Assembly: GCF_001570745.1 (NCBI RefSeq)
Contig: NZ_BCSG01000030.1
Span: forward strand, 1 to 55,488
DNA: 55,488 bases
Source of the DNA: Alicyclobacillus mali NBRC 102425
GTDB lineage: Bacteria > Bacillota > Bacilli > Alicyclobacillales > Alicyclobacillaceae
Reading direction: 5' to 3'
The notes beneath the pieces were generated by a model that was not told where the DNA came from, searched no databases, and worked only from the letters and a program-made list of their open reading frames with translations. Made by a program: the position numbers and the translations under genes. Shown piece after piece: positions 17,461 through 25,997 of this stretch (position 1 is the first letter of the stretch; every line of letters begins with the position of its first letter).

Positions 17461-18627
17461 ATGCGACAGTGGTGGTTGCTCGCGTGGACCATCGCCTGTT
17501 TCGGCATGGGCCTTTTGACGGGCGTTTTGCGGCTGTCGCGCTGGCCGCACGCTGCCGAGATCGGCGTCGCGGTCGTGCTCGCGGCGGTGGTGCTGCTTGC
17601 GTTCGGCTGGTGGTCCGACATTCGGCGCCAGCGGCGCATCCAAAAGTGGCGAGAGCGCAGGCTGAAGATTGTGTGCATCGGCGGGGGGACCGGACTGTCG
17701 ACCATTCTGCGCGGCCTCAAGGAGTACGACGTCGATCTCACCGCCGTTGTGACCGTGGCGGACGACGGCGGGAGTTCCGGTCGACTGCGGCATGACTTCG
17801 CCATGCCGCCGCCCGGGGACATCCGCAACTGCCTGGTCGCCCTGGCGGACACGGAGCCGTTGCTGGAGCGCCTCCTGCAGTTTCGCTTTCCCGCGGGTGA
17901 AGGACTCGAAGGTCATAGCTTTGGCAACCTGTTCCTTGCGGCGATGACGCACATCATGGGTGACTTTGAGTCGGCGATTCGCGAGACGAGCCGCGTGCTG
18001 GCGGTTCGCGGGAAGGTTTTGCCAGCCGTGCGCGAGGACGTTCGCCTTCGCGCGTACCTAGAAGATGGGCGCGTGGTCGAGGGAGAATCAAGAATTCCGG
18101 AGGCCGCCGGGCGGATCGAGCGCCTTGAACTCGTGCCGCCGAACCTCGAACCCCTGCCGGACGTCCTTTCGGCCATCGAGTCGGCGGACGCGATCGTCGT
18201 GGGGCCAGGCAGTTTGTACACAAGCGTATTGCCAAACCTGCTGGTGCCTGGTATTGCGGATGCCATCGCGTCGAGCCGAGCCTGTAAGATTTACATATGC
18301 AATGTCATGACCCAGCGCGGGGAGACCGACGACCTGTCGGCCTCGAGTCACGTGCGCGCGATTTATCGCCATGTGGAGCACCGGCTGTTCAATTACGTGC
18401 TCGTGAACGCGGCCCCGTTGCCCGAGGAGGCTCTACGGCGCTATCAGGAGCAGATGAGTTATCCGGTACGGGTGGACATGGAGGAACTGCACAAGCTCGG
18501 GCTCAAGGTCATCGCCCGCGACTTCATTCACTACGCGACTTACGCCCGTCACGATAGCCGGAAGGTAGCCGAGCAGATTGTGAGCCTCCTGGGCTATGAG
18601 CGGGATGCAAAGCGCCCGACGAGATAG
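17461..18627 (+). CDS. glmR: Gluconeogenesis/cell-wall regulator GlmR (YvcK), with N-terminal membrane anchor
   Basis: GlmR (YvcK) binds UDP-GlcNAc, stimulates amino-sugar synthesis in B. subtilis and is needed on gluconeogenic carbon. The core begins near residue 72 with IVCIGGGTGLST, followed by VVTVADDGGSSGRLR, GDIRNCLVAL and VGPGSLYTSVLPNLLV. Compared with the roughly 317-residue soluble Bacillus protein, this 388-residue form carries about 65 extra N-terminal residues with two hydrophobic helices (about 3-25 and 34-55) and a basic stretch (RRQRRIQKWRERRLK). The extension looks real because ATG 17461 follows a GGGAGG site and directly abuts rapZ. It probably places GlmR at the membrane. 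Confidence 0.93.
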   Translation: MRQWWLLAWTIACFGMGLLTGVLRLSRWPHAAEIGVAVVLAAVVLLAFGWWSDIRRQRRIQKWRERRLKIVCIGGGTGLSTILRGLKEYDVDLTAVVTVADDGGSSGRLRHDFAMPPPGDIRNCLVALADTEPLLERLLQFRFPAGEGLEGHSFGNLFLAAMTHIMGDFESAIRETSRVLAVRGKVLPAVREDVRLRAYLEDGRVVEGESRIPEAAGRIERLELVPPNLEPLPDVLSAIESADAIVVGPGSLYTSVLPNLLVPGIADAIASSRACKIYICNVMTQRGETDDLSASSHVRAIYRHVEHRLFNYVLVNAAPLPEEALRRYQEQMSYPVRVDMEELHKLGLKVIARDFIHYATYARHDSRKVAEQIVSLLGYERDAKRPTR

Positions 18628-18638
18628 GAGAGGTTACG

Positions 18639-19628
18639 ATGTCGTTTGCCGCGGAGACCAAAAAGGAATTGACGCAGATCGCCTCGGATCCCGCGGCAAC
18701 TCGGTACGAGCTCATGGCGGTGTTCGCCTTGAGTGCGTCGTTTCGCCCGAAGGAGGGCGGGGGCGCGCTCGTCATTGAAACCGAGAACGTAGCCACGGCC
18801 AGGCGCGTCTACACGTCCATCAAGCAGCTGTTGGGTATTCGTCCGGAGGTCGTGGTGCGGCGGAAGATGCGACTCAAGAAGAATCACGTGTATACCCTGC
18901 GGTTGAGCCGTGCGCAGGCCGAGCAGGCGTTGGCGGAGCTCGGATACGGCGGCGAAATGGCGGACGGGCCTTTGGCTGCCGCATGGGCGCTGCCGCGTAA
19001 GGATGACGCCCGGCGCGCGTTCCTCCGCGGGGCATTTCTCGCTGGCGGCTCTGTGAACGCGCCGGGGAGCTCGTCCTATCACCTGGAAGTTTACGCGCAT
19101 TCCCTCGATCTCGCCGAATGGCTGATGCGATTGATGAACCATTTCGGCCTGAACGCACGTGTGGCGGGCCGAAAAAAGGGGTACATCGTTTATATCAAAG
19201 AGGTCGAAAAGATCGTGGAGTTCTTGAGCGTGATTGGCGCGGTGCGGGCGCTGCTCCAGTTCGAGGACCGGCGGATCGTGAAGGGGATGCGAAATCAGGT
19301 GAATCGACTGGTGAACTGCGAAACGGCCAACATGAATAAAACCATCTCGGCAGCCATCCGGCAACTGGAACACATTCGCCGGATCGAGCATACCATAGGC
19401 CTGGAGAGCCTGCCGGAGCACCTGCGCGAGGCCGCGTTGTTGCGACTTCAGTATCCGGAGTCAAACTTGCAGGAGCTGAGCGCGGCCATTGGGGGGCGGG
19501 TGTCGAAGTCGGGGCTGAACCACCGGTTTCGCAAGCTGGAGGAGATCGCGGATCGGCTGCGAGATCGTTCAGGAAATGGTCACGCGGCTGTCGATAAATC
19601 GTCAGAAATGACCCATAAAGAGCCGTGA
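18639..19628 (+). CDS. whiA: DNA-binding protein WhiA
   Basis: WhiA is a conserved Gram-positive protein with a degenerate LAGLIDADG homing-endonuclease fold and a C-terminal helix-turn-helix; it affects cell division and chromosome segregation in Bacillus and sporulation in Streptomyces. Visible features are the N-terminus SFAAETKKEL, the RGAFLAGGSVNAP segment near residue 130, the NCETANMNKT linker and the HTH around LQELSAAIGGRVSKSGLNHRFRKL. At 329 residues it has standard length. ATG 18639 follows AGGAGAGG. Fourth gene of the cluster. Confidence 0.95.
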   Translation: MSFAAETKKELTQIASDPAATRYELMAVFALSASFRPKEGGGALVIETENVATARRVYTSIKQLLGIRPEVVVRRKMRLKKNHVYTLRLSRAQAEQALAELGYGGEMADGPLAAAWALPRKDDARRAFLRGAFLAGGSVNAPGSSSYHLEVYAHSLDLAEWLMRLMNHFGLNARVAGRKKGYIVYIKEVEKIVEFLSVIGAVRALLQFEDRRIVKGMRNQVNRLVNCETANMNKTISAAIRQLEHIRRIEHTIGLESLPEHLREAALLRLQYPESNLQELSAAIGGRVSKSGLNHRFRKLEEIADRLRDRSGNGHAAVDKSSEMTHKEP

Positions 19629-19655
19629 AACCGCTATCTTTCAGGGTGCGTGGAG

Positions 19656-19664
19656 TGGTATACT
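19656..19664 (+). promoter_or_regulatory. Extended -10 promoter for crh
   Basis: TGGTATACT 25 bases before the crh start and just after whiA. No convincing -35. It suggests crh can be transcribed apart from the operon. Confidence 0.5.
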
Positions 19665-19689
19665 CAAGATCAATCCTGAGGACTTGGTG

Positions 19690-19962
19690 ATGAGAATGTT
19701 TGAGAAAGAGACGATTGTCCGCTTGCGCGGCGGTTTGTTTGCTCGCGCGGCCGCCAAGTTCGTTCAAGAGGCGACGCGTTTCAAGTCAGAAGTGTTCGTG
19801 GAGAGGGACGGCAAGGCGGCGAACGCCAAGAGCATTATGGGTGTCATGAGCCTGGCCATCCCGCCCGGTGAGCGCGTTGTCATTCGGGCGAGCGGCACAG
19901 ATGAGCAGGCGGCTGTTCAGCAGTTGACAAAGCTCGTCGAATCCGAAGAATTGTTCGTTTGA
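19690..19962 (+). CDS. crh: Catabolite repression HPr-like protein Crh
   Basis: Crh is the HPr paralogue that is phosphorylated only at Ser46 by HprK and then acts as a CcpA co-repressor. ATG 19690, 7 bases after GAGGA, gives 90 residues. Numbered from the methionine at 19696, which aligns with HPr numbering, the active-site His15 of HPr is replaced by Phe (GGLFARAA), while Ser46 is intact (NAKSIMG). B. subtilis Crh has Gln15. The usual Pro18 after AR is also lost. It therefore cannot take a phosphate from enzyme I, but should be an HprK substrate. It closes the yvcI-type cluster. Confidence 0.93.
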   Translation: MRMFEKETIVRLRGGLFARAAAKFVQEATRFKSEVFVERDGKAANAKSIMGVMSLAIPPGERVVIRASGTDEQAAVQQLTKLVESEELFV

Positions 19963-20038
19963 CGCCGCGTGTCCGCACTCGTTCTCTCCGTCCGTTCCGG
20001 TTCATAGAATCCACCCAGGAGAACCGGAGGTGTGGCGG

Positions 20039-20578
20039 ATGGCGAGGAGGATGCGTCTCGGAAACCGGCGGCGGGCGCCTGTATGGCTGATGATTGCCGC
20101 AGGCCTGGCGCTTTTCCTCACAGTTTACGAAGGCTACCGCTTGATCATGCCCTTCGTTGCGAGAGATCCCCTGTATCATGAGGTCAACTTCGGCCAGCGC
20201 GTGATCGACGACTGGCAATACGAAGGCGAAAATGAAGAGGGCTATCTCCTCTTCTACAACCCCATAAATGGCGACCGCGCCATGCTGCCGCCTCAGAGTC
20301 GGCTGTTTGGTGCAGACGGCAAGTGGGTCGTCATTGAACATGCGGACGCGGCCTCGCTGACGTACGCCGAGCCTCTGGAGGCTGCCCCGTGGTACGTGTA
20401 CTTTCTGCTGTTGGCGGCCTTCGGCGTTGGCGCGTGGTGGGCTGTCAAGCGCGCCCGGGTTGTGCGGGGCAAGCGAATGCGCATCCGCTCGTCCCGCAGC
20501 CGTGGCTCCGTTGCGCCTGCAGCCGGGCGGCATGCAAGGCGGAGATTCAAGCCGCGCCGCGGACCGCGGCCGTCGTGA
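20039..20578 (+). CDS. Uncharacterised two-helix membrane protein with basic tail
   Basis: I do not recognise this 179-residue protein. It has a basic N-terminus, one hydrophobic helix near residues 15-35, an outside-type domain of about 75 residues, a second helix near 115-135, and a C-terminal tail of about 45 residues very rich in Arg and Lys. ATG 20039 lies 9 bases after GGAGG; a GTG at 20030 is too close to it. The tail would sit in the cytoplasm and could bind nucleic acid or membrane lipid, but that is speculation. Confidence 0.7.
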   Translation: MARRMRLGNRRRAPVWLMIAAGLALFLTVYEGYRLIMPFVARDPLYHEVNFGQRVIDDWQYEGENEEGYLLFYNPINGDRAMLPPQSRLFGADGKWVVIEHADAASLTYAEPLEAAPWYVYFLLLAAFGVGAWWAVKRARVVRGKRMRIRSSRSRGSVAPAAGRHARRRFKPRRGPRPS

Positions 20579-20662
20579 CGCCCTTCCTTGGCTTTGTGAT
20601 TTACGCAACTCATGGTAGTCTATATGGAAAGCGGATCTTATGGACAGGCAGGAGGGGCGTTC

Positions 20663-21178
20663 GTGGCGCTACGAGAAGGCCGCGTTCAACAAATTCACAA
20701 GCGCGAAGAACGCGGAATCGACCGCTCGAATGAGCCTTTCGTGATTGAAAAGCTCGTTCGCAGACCAGGGTTGGTGGTCGTGCAGCGCCCCGCATTCGAA
20801 CAGGGATACACGAATCACCTGCGCGAGATCTATCCGCAGTGGGGGATTGCCGTCAGCACGTGTATGGACAAGGGCGTACCGGTAAAGCATCCCCGCTTGC
20901 GCTTTGACCATTACGTGGATCTCGTCAAGGTGTGGGAAGATCAGGAATGCATTTACGTGGAAGACATGTACGTGGATGTCCTGTTGTACGAGCGGTCGTA
21001 CTACCACGTCATTGACCTTGAGGAGTTCGGCCAAGCCATTTTCTCAAGGCAAATGAGCCTGGCGGAGGCGAGGCGCGTGCTCGACAACACGCAGCGATTC
21101 GTGGACAGTTTCAAGCGCAGCCGTCTGTCGTACCAGGTCTGGAAACACAAATACGGCGTCCATCGGCGTTATCCGTAG
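20663..21178 (+). CDS. DUF402-like protein
   Basis: The GTG at 20663 follows GGAGGGG by five bases and gives 171 residues; in-frame starts upstream lack a site. The C-terminal half (EDMYVDVLLYERSYYHVIDLEEFGQAI, then SLAEARRVLDNTQRFVDSFKR) fits the DUF402 pattern of a two-strand acidic segment, DxxE, and a following helix. DUF402 proteins include nucleoside diphosphatases such as NtdP of staphylococci. Activity here is unproven, and the match is weaker than for the second copy at 28840-29340. Confidence 0.65.
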   Translation: MALREGRVQQIHKREERGIDRSNEPFVIEKLVRRPGLVVVQRPAFEQGYTNHLREIYPQWGIAVSTCMDKGVPVKHPRLRFDHYVDLVKVWEDQECIYVEDMYVDVLLYERSYYHVIDLEEFGQAIFSRQMSLAEARRVLDNTQRFVDSFKRSRLSYQVWKHKYGVHRRYP

Positions 21179-21203
21179 CGTCATTGCGGGGCGACTTCGA
21201 ACA

Positions 21204-21230
21204 GGCCCGCGTCCCCGTGGGGCGCGGGCC
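21204..21230. terminator. Strong GC hairpin between convergent genes
   Basis: GGCCCGCG and CGCGGGCC flank CCCC/GGGG with a single bulged T, giving a 12-bp stem with a two-base apex. There is no U-tract on either strand, so it is probably a transcription block or RNA-end stabiliser between the DUF402-like gene and the minus-strand small gene. Confidence 0.5.
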
Positions 21231-21236
21231 GCAGTT

Positions 21237-21452
21237 CTATTCGCGGATTTCGTCCATCATTTGTTGGGCAAGCTCCTGTGCGCCGCTCGGCATCGAAGAT
21301 TTGTTCTGCATCTGGCGCACGGCCTCCCAGGCCGCAATGCCCACGCTTGCGCCGATGAGAAGGGCTGTCATGGTCCCCATTCCGTGATCTCGCCGCCGCC
21401 AGTTCATTCTGCCTCGCGCCATCCCGCTCATCGCGTTCATCATGTTCCACAT
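21237..21452 (-). CDS. Small Met-rich membrane protein
   Basis: This 71-residue protein is supported by a strong GGGGAGGTGG ribosome site six bases before the minus-strand ATG at 21452. It has a Met/Asn/Arg-rich N-terminus (MWNMMNAMSGMARGRMNWRR), one glycine-rich hydrophobic helix (TALLIGASVGIAAWEAV, residues 29-45) and a short charged C-terminus (LAQQMMDEIRE). I do not recognise it. The layout resembles small YtxH/YrzE-like envelope proteins of spore formers. It is divergent from mutY, 78 bases apart. Confidence 0.65.
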   Translation of the reverse strand: MWNMMNAMSGMARGRMNWRRRDHGMGTMTALLIGASVGIAAWEAVRQMQNKSSMPSGAQELAQQMMDEIRE

Positions 21453-21530
21453 AGCCAGCCACCTCCCCATGCGTATTGTTCTCTTTGGCGGCGGACGGTA
21501 TGAGGTGAACGCGTTCCAGGGGAGGCGCGA

Positions 21531-22694
21531 TTGGGAAGGAGCGTCATCGACATCGTGCAAGAAAGCTTGGCGGCATTCGCACATACACTAGAAGCGTGGT
21601 ACGCCCAGTCGAGTCGTGATCTTCCCTGGCGCCACACGGGCGATCCGTATGCCATTTTGGTCAGCGAAACCATGCTTCAGCAGACGCGCGTCGAGACGGT
21701 CATCCCGTATTATCTCCGGTTCATGGAGCGCTTTCGCACGCCGCGCCATCTCGCGGATGCCGAGATGGACGACGTGCTCAAGATGTGGGAAGGCCTGGGG
21801 TATTACCGCCGCGCCCGCAACCTCAAGGCGGCGATGGAGGTGGTGCGAGATCGCCACGCAGGGCGGATTCCGGATGAACCCGACGAGCTCAAAGCCCTTC
21901 CGGGTATCGGGCCGTACACGCTTGGGGCGGTCTTGAGCATCGCCTTCAACCAGCCCCATCCGGCGGTGGATGGAAACGTGCTACGCGTGATGTCCCGGTA
22001 CCGCGGCATCGAAGAACCGGTCGATTTGCCGACGGTCAAGCGCCGGATCGAACAGGAAGTCGCCGAAGCGTTGAGGCACGGCACACCGCGGGTTCTCACG
22101 CAGGCCATCATGGAACTGGGGGCGCTTGTGTGCGTTCCCAACAGGCCGCATTGCGATGTATGCCCTCTGGCCGAAAGTTGCGCTGCGCGAGATCGCGGCC
22201 TGGCGCACACATTGCCCAACCGCCTCCCGAAGCGCGCACGCCGCAGGCAGACGGTGGTGGCACTTTGGATCACGCGGGGAGACTCGTTCTGGGCCGAGCG
22301 GCGGCCTGACGGAGGTCTTCTCGGCGGAATGTGGCAGTTGCCCGCCGTGGAGCTCGATGAGCCGTCCGCTTCCTTGGAATCGCACGCGCGATCTCGCCTG
22401 GCGGAGCTTTGCCTTGGGCATGGACAAGGCGAAGCGGTTCGGGAATTCCAGCCCGTTCACTTCGAGCGCGTGTGCGAAGCGTCGCATGGGTTCACGCACT
22501 TGGACTGGACGGTTGTCGTGTTTGCGCCGGTCGGGTATGATCAAACTGAAGGCCAGCGTTTGGAGCTTCATCCGAGCCATGAAGGGGCGTGGGTGAGTTT
22601 CGAGGAGATTTCGAACTTCGTGTGGCCTAAAGTATATCAGGACGTTGTGCGCCAATTGATCGCGCGAAATGCTAAGCAGTTAACGTTGTTTTAA
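21531..22694 (+). CDS. mutY: A/G-specific adenine DNA glycosylase MutY
   Basis: MutY removes adenine mispaired with 8-oxoguanine. The 387-residue protein has the catalytic Glu E46 (VSETMLQQT), the helix-hairpin-helix LPGIGPYTLGAV, the catalytic Asp in AVDGNVLRV, and the 4Fe-4S motif C-x6-C-x2-C-x5-C (CVPNRPHCDVCPLAESC). The C-terminal third is the Nudix-like domain that reads 8-oxoG (GGLLGGMWQLP, HxFTHxxW-type GFTHLDWTV). TTG 21531 follows AGGGGAGG by five bases; GTG 21555 is the alternative. Confidence 0.95.
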   Translation: MGRSVIDIVQESLAAFAHTLEAWYAQSSRDLPWRHTGDPYAILVSETMLQQTRVETVIPYYLRFMERFRTPRHLADAEMDDVLKMWEGLGYYRRARNLKAAMEVVRDRHAGRIPDEPDELKALPGIGPYTLGAVLSIAFNQPHPAVDGNVLRVMSRYRGIEEPVDLPTVKRRIEQEVAEALRHGTPRVLTQAIMELGALVCVPNRPHCDVCPLAESCAARDRGLAHTLPNRLPKRARRRQTVVALWITRGDSFWAERRPDGGLLGGMWQLPAVELDEPSASLESHARSRLAELCLGHGQGEAVREFQPVHFERVCEASHGFTHLDWTVVVFAPVGYDQTEGQRLELHPSHEGAWVSFEEISNFVWPKVYQDVVRQLIARNAKQLTLF

Positions 22695-22729
22695 TGCGAC
22701 AGTTGCATCCCACTGGAGGTGGTGTTTCG

Positions 22730-23383
22730 ATGCAGCAGACGTATACCATCACGCAAAACAAGATTTTGTCGCGCGTGTTTCTCGGGCTGTGCGTCTCCCT
22801 CGTGACGGCCGGGGTCGGCGTGGTCGTGGGCACGCGGCTGCCGTATGGGCTCACGCCCATCCTGTGGCTTGTCGAGCTTGGGATGATTATCTACGCGATG
22901 TTCCGCCAGTACACGCGCGCCATCGGCTATCCGTTCGTGTTCGCCTTCACGTTCATTTCGGGCATGACGTTGTCGTACGCGATTCTGTCGTACGCGTCTG
23001 TTTTCGGCATGGGGCTGGTTCTGAAGGCGTTGGCTGTGACGGCGGGCGCGTTCCTCGTTGCGTCGCTGGTCGCATCGCGCACGTCGATGGACTTCTCGTT
23101 CCTCGGCGGTTTCCTGATGATCGGCACCTTGGCGCTCCTTCTGATGGGCCTGGTGGCCATGTTCACGGGGTTTTCCTCGGCCGCGAGCTTGGTGTATGCA
23201 TATCTCGGCGTGGCGATTTTCATCGGGTACGTCCTGTTTGACGTCAACCGGCTGGCCCAGTATGGCGTGGCGGAGCAGCACGTGCCTTGGATGGTTTTGT
23301 CGCTGTATCTCGACTTCATCAACCTGTTCCTGTTCATCCTCCGGCTGATGGGCATCATGAGCGGCGGGAGCGACCGGCGGTAA
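22730..23383 (+). CDS. Bax inhibitor-1 family membrane protein (YetJ-type)
   Basis: The 217-residue protein has seven hydrophobic helices and the signatures of the BI-1/TMBIM family, whose Bacillus member YetJ is a pH-sensitive calcium leak channel. The two aspartates of the di-aspartyl sensor are visible in helices 6 and 7 (LFDVNRLAQY and LYLDFINLFLFILRL). ATG 22730 follows GGAGGTGG. It lies 35 bases behind mutY and has its own terminator at 23399-23422. Physiological role in this organism is inferred only from the family. Confidence 0.88.
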   Translation: MQQTYTITQNKILSRVFLGLCVSLVTAGVGVVVGTRLPYGLTPILWLVELGMIIYAMFRQYTRAIGYPFVFAFTFISGMTLSYAILSYASVFGMGLVLKALAVTAGAFLVASLVASRTSMDFSFLGGFLMIGTLALLLMGLVAMFTGFSSAASLVYAYLGVAIFIGYVLFDVNRLAQYGVAEQHVPWMVLSLYLDFINLFLFILRLMGIMSGGSDRR

Positions 23384-23398
23384 ACGCCGCACAAAGCG

Positions 23399-23422
23399 GG
23401 GGCGCGCAGGCGCCCCTTTTTT
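23399..23422 (+). terminator. Rho-independent terminator after the BI-1 gene
   Basis: GGGGCGC (23399-23405) and GCGCCCC (23410-23416) with a GCAG loop, followed directly by T6. Confidence 0.92.
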
Positions 23423-23477
23423 ATGAGCTGAGGCCGCGCGAAAAAGGCGGAAGTGGCATTCCGAGTATTTGGCGTCC

Positions 23478-23483
23478 TATAAT
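23478..23483 (+). promoter_or_regulatory. -10 element of the leuS promoter
   Basis: A perfect TATAAT, 66 bases before the leuS start. No clear -35 at 16-18 bases. The leader is too short for a T-box and has no stem-loop or terminator of that kind. Confidence 0.5.
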
Positions 23484-23549
23484 ACGGGACGAGAGTCTGC
23501 ATGAGCGGAAGGCGGCCAGGCCGCAACCGATGGCACAGGAGGACAGCCG

Positions 23550-25955
23550 ATGGAATATCGCCCACAAGAAATTGAACAAAAATGGAAGTCTAGGTGGCGT
23601 TCGCAAAGCGCGCACCGGGCTCGCGGGAAGAGCGGAAAACCAAAGTACTACTGCTTGGACATGTTTCCGTACCCGTCCGGGAGCGGCCTGCACGTGGGGC
23701 ATTGGCGCGGATACACCATTTCCGACGTCTGGAGCCGCTACAAGAAGCTGCACGGCTATGAAATTCTCCATCCGATGGGATGGGACGCATTTGGCCTTCC
23801 CGCCGAAAACTACGCCATTCAAAATGGTATTCACCCGCGTATTGCCACCGAACAAAACATCGCCAACTTCAAGCGCCAGCTCGAAGAAATCGGCGCGATG
23901 TACGATTGGGATCGCGAGGTGAATACCACCGATCCGTCATTTTACAAGTGGACGCAGTACTTCTTTGTCAAAATGTTTGAGCGCGGCCTCGCCTATCGCA
24001 AGAAGATGCCCATCAACTGGTGTCCAAGCTGTAAAACCGGTCTGGCGAACGAAGAGGTGGTGGATGGCTGCTGCGAGCGGTGTGGTGCACCGGTCACGCG
24101 CCGCGAGATGGAGCAGTGGATGCTCAAGATCACCGACTATGCGGACCGGCTGCTGAACGACCTGGACAAGCTCGACTGGCCGGAGCACGTGAAGCGCATG
24201 CAGCGCGCCTGGATCGGCCGAAGCGAGGGCGCACGCATTCGCTTCCGACTCGTCGATCACGACGGCGAGATCGAGGTGTTCTCGACGCGGCCGGACACGA
24301 TTTACGGCGCCACCTACATGGTGCTTGCGCCGGAGCACCCGCTCGTGTCTCGGATCACCGCGCCGGATCGGAAAGCGGAAGTCGAGGCGTACGTCGAACA
24401 GGCGCTTCGCAAGTCGAATATCGAGCGCCAGGTGGTGGACAAGACCAAGACGGGTGTGTTCACCGGCGCCTATGTCCAGCATCCGCTGCTTGACAAACGC
24501 CTGCCGGTGTGGATCGCCGACTACGTGCTGATGGACTACGGCACGGGTGCCATCATGGCGGTGCCGGCGCACGACGATCGCGACTTCGAATTTGCTGAGC
24601 AGTTTGGGCTCGAAATCGTCGAGGTGGTGCGCCCGCGGGATGGCGCGACGGAGCTTCCGTTCACCGGAGACGGCGTGCTCGTCAATTCGGGCGCGCTCGA
24701 CGGGCTTTCGGTGGACGAGGCGAAGAAGCGGGCCATCGAGCTCATGGCGGCTGCGGGCCAGGCGGAGCCGGCAGTCTCCTATCGCCTGCGCGATTGGGTG
24801 TTCGCGCGCCAGCGCTACTGGGGCGAGCCGATTCCCATCGTCTATTGCGAGGTCTGCGGCACCGTGCCGGTGCCCGAAGACCAGCTCCCGGTGCTTCTGC
24901 CCGACGTGGAGCGATACGAGCCCACGGGCACCGGCGAGTCGCCGCTCGCCGCCATCGAGTCGTTCGTCAACACCACCTGTCCGAGATGCGGCGGCCCCGC
25001 CAAGCGCGAGACCGACACCATGCCGCAGTGGGCCGGATCGTGCTGGTACTTCCTGCGCTACGCGGATCCGCACAACGACAAGGCGCCGTTTTCGCGCGAA
25101 GCCGCCGATTACTGGCTGCCCGTCGATATGTACATCGGCGGCGTGGAGCACGCGGTGCTTCACCTGCTGTATTCTCGCTTTTACGTGAAGTTCATCCACG
25201 ATCTCGGCCTGATCGACTTCGACGAGCCGTTTCAACGCCTGTTCACCCAGGGCATGATCACGCTGAACGGCGCGAAGATGTCCAAGTCGAAGGGCAACGT
25301 GGTGAATCCGGATGACATCATTGCGCGGCACGGCGTGGACGCGCTGCGTATGTACGAGATGTTCGTTGGCCCTCCTGAGGAAGAGGCCGAGTGGAGCACC
25401 AATGGCCTTGAGGGCGTCGCGCGCTTCCTGGCCCGTGTGTACCGCCTGTATGTACAGCACCTGGACAAACTGGTGCCGGAGCGCCAGTCCTTGACGAAGC
25501 TTCGCCATCGGTTCGTCGCGACGCTCACGGAGCGCATGGAGAGCTTCCGCCTCAACACCGCGGTGAGCGCGTTCATGGAGTACGTGAACAATCTTCAGCA
25601 GGAGGCGAAGGACGGGCTGGACCGGGCCACGCTGGAGACGCTCGCCATCGCCATCGCGCCCTTCACGCCGCATCTCGGCGAGGAGCTCTGGGAGATGCTT
25701 GGGCACACCGATTCGGTCTTCGAGCAGTCCTGGCCGACTTACGATGAGGCGTGGCTCCGCGACGACGAGGTCGAGATCGCCGTGCAGGTGAATGGCCGCG
25801 TCCGTGGGCGTTTGACCCTTCCGGCCGACATCAGCGCTGAGGACGCCATCGCTCGCGCGAAGGAACTTCCGGAAATCGGCGAGTGGCTCGAGGACAAGCA
25901 GGTGGTCAAAGAGGTGTTTGTCCCCGGGCGGATTGTCAATCTGGTCGTCAAGTGA
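23550..25955 (+). CDS. leuS: Leucyl-tRNA synthetase
   Basis: This class I synthetase charges tRNA-Leu and edits mischarged products. The 801-residue length is standard. Visible are the HIGH motif ([11 protein letters not shown]), the zinc-type CPSCKTG segment near residue 155, the CP1 editing domain with the threonine-rich [19 protein letters not shown] and [10 protein letters not shown], the KMSKS loop ([17 protein letters not shown]), and the C-terminal anticodon-binding and small tail domains. ATG 23550 follows AGGAGGACAGCCG. It is likely a single-gene unit with its own promoter. Confidence 0.98.
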   Translation: MEYRPQEIEQKWKSRWRSQSAHRARGKSGKPKYYCLDMFPYPSGSGLHVGHWRGYTISDVWSRYKKLHGYEILHPMGWDAFGLPAENYAIQNGIHPRIATEQNIANFKRQLEEIGAMYDWDREVNTTDPSFYKWTQYFFVKMFERGLAYRKKMPINWCPSCKTGLANEEVVDGCCERCGAPVTRREMEQWMLKITDYADRLLNDLDKLDWPEHVKRMQRAWIGRSEGARIRFRLVDHDGEIEVFSTRPDTIYGATYMVLAPEHPLVSRITAPDRKAEVEAYVEQALRKSNIERQVVDKTKTGVFTGAYVQHPLLDKRLPVWIADYVLMDYGTGAIMAVPAHDDRDFEFAEQFGLEIVEVVRPRDGATELPFTGDGVLVNSGALDGLSVDEAKKRAIELMAAAGQAEPAVSYRLRDWVFARQRYWGEPIPIVYCEVCGTVPVPEDQLPVLLPDVERYEPTGTGESPLAAIESFVNTTCPRCGGPAKRETDTMPQWAGSCWYFLRYADPHNDKAPFSREAADYWLPVDMYIGGVEHAVLHLLYSRFYVKFIHDLGLIDFDEPFQRLFTQGMITLNGAKMSKSKGNVVNPDDIIARHGVDALRMYEMFVGPPEEEAEWSTNGLEGVARFLARVYRLYVQHLDKLVPERQSLTKLRHRFVATLTERMESFRLNTAVSAFMEYVNNLQQEAKDGLDRATLETLAIAIAPFTPHLGEELWEMLGHTDSVFEQSWPTYDEAWLRDDEVEIAVQVNGRVRGRLTLPADISAEDAIARAKELPEIGEWLEDKQVVKEVFVPGRIVNLVVK

Positions 25956-25997
25956 CGGGGCCGTCGGGCTGCGCTCGACCCGAAGGGAGAGGCGACC

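Noticed and set aside
23384-23549. T-box riboswitch before leuS
   Set aside because: The leader is only about 60 bases and shows no T-box sequence or antiterminator pair.
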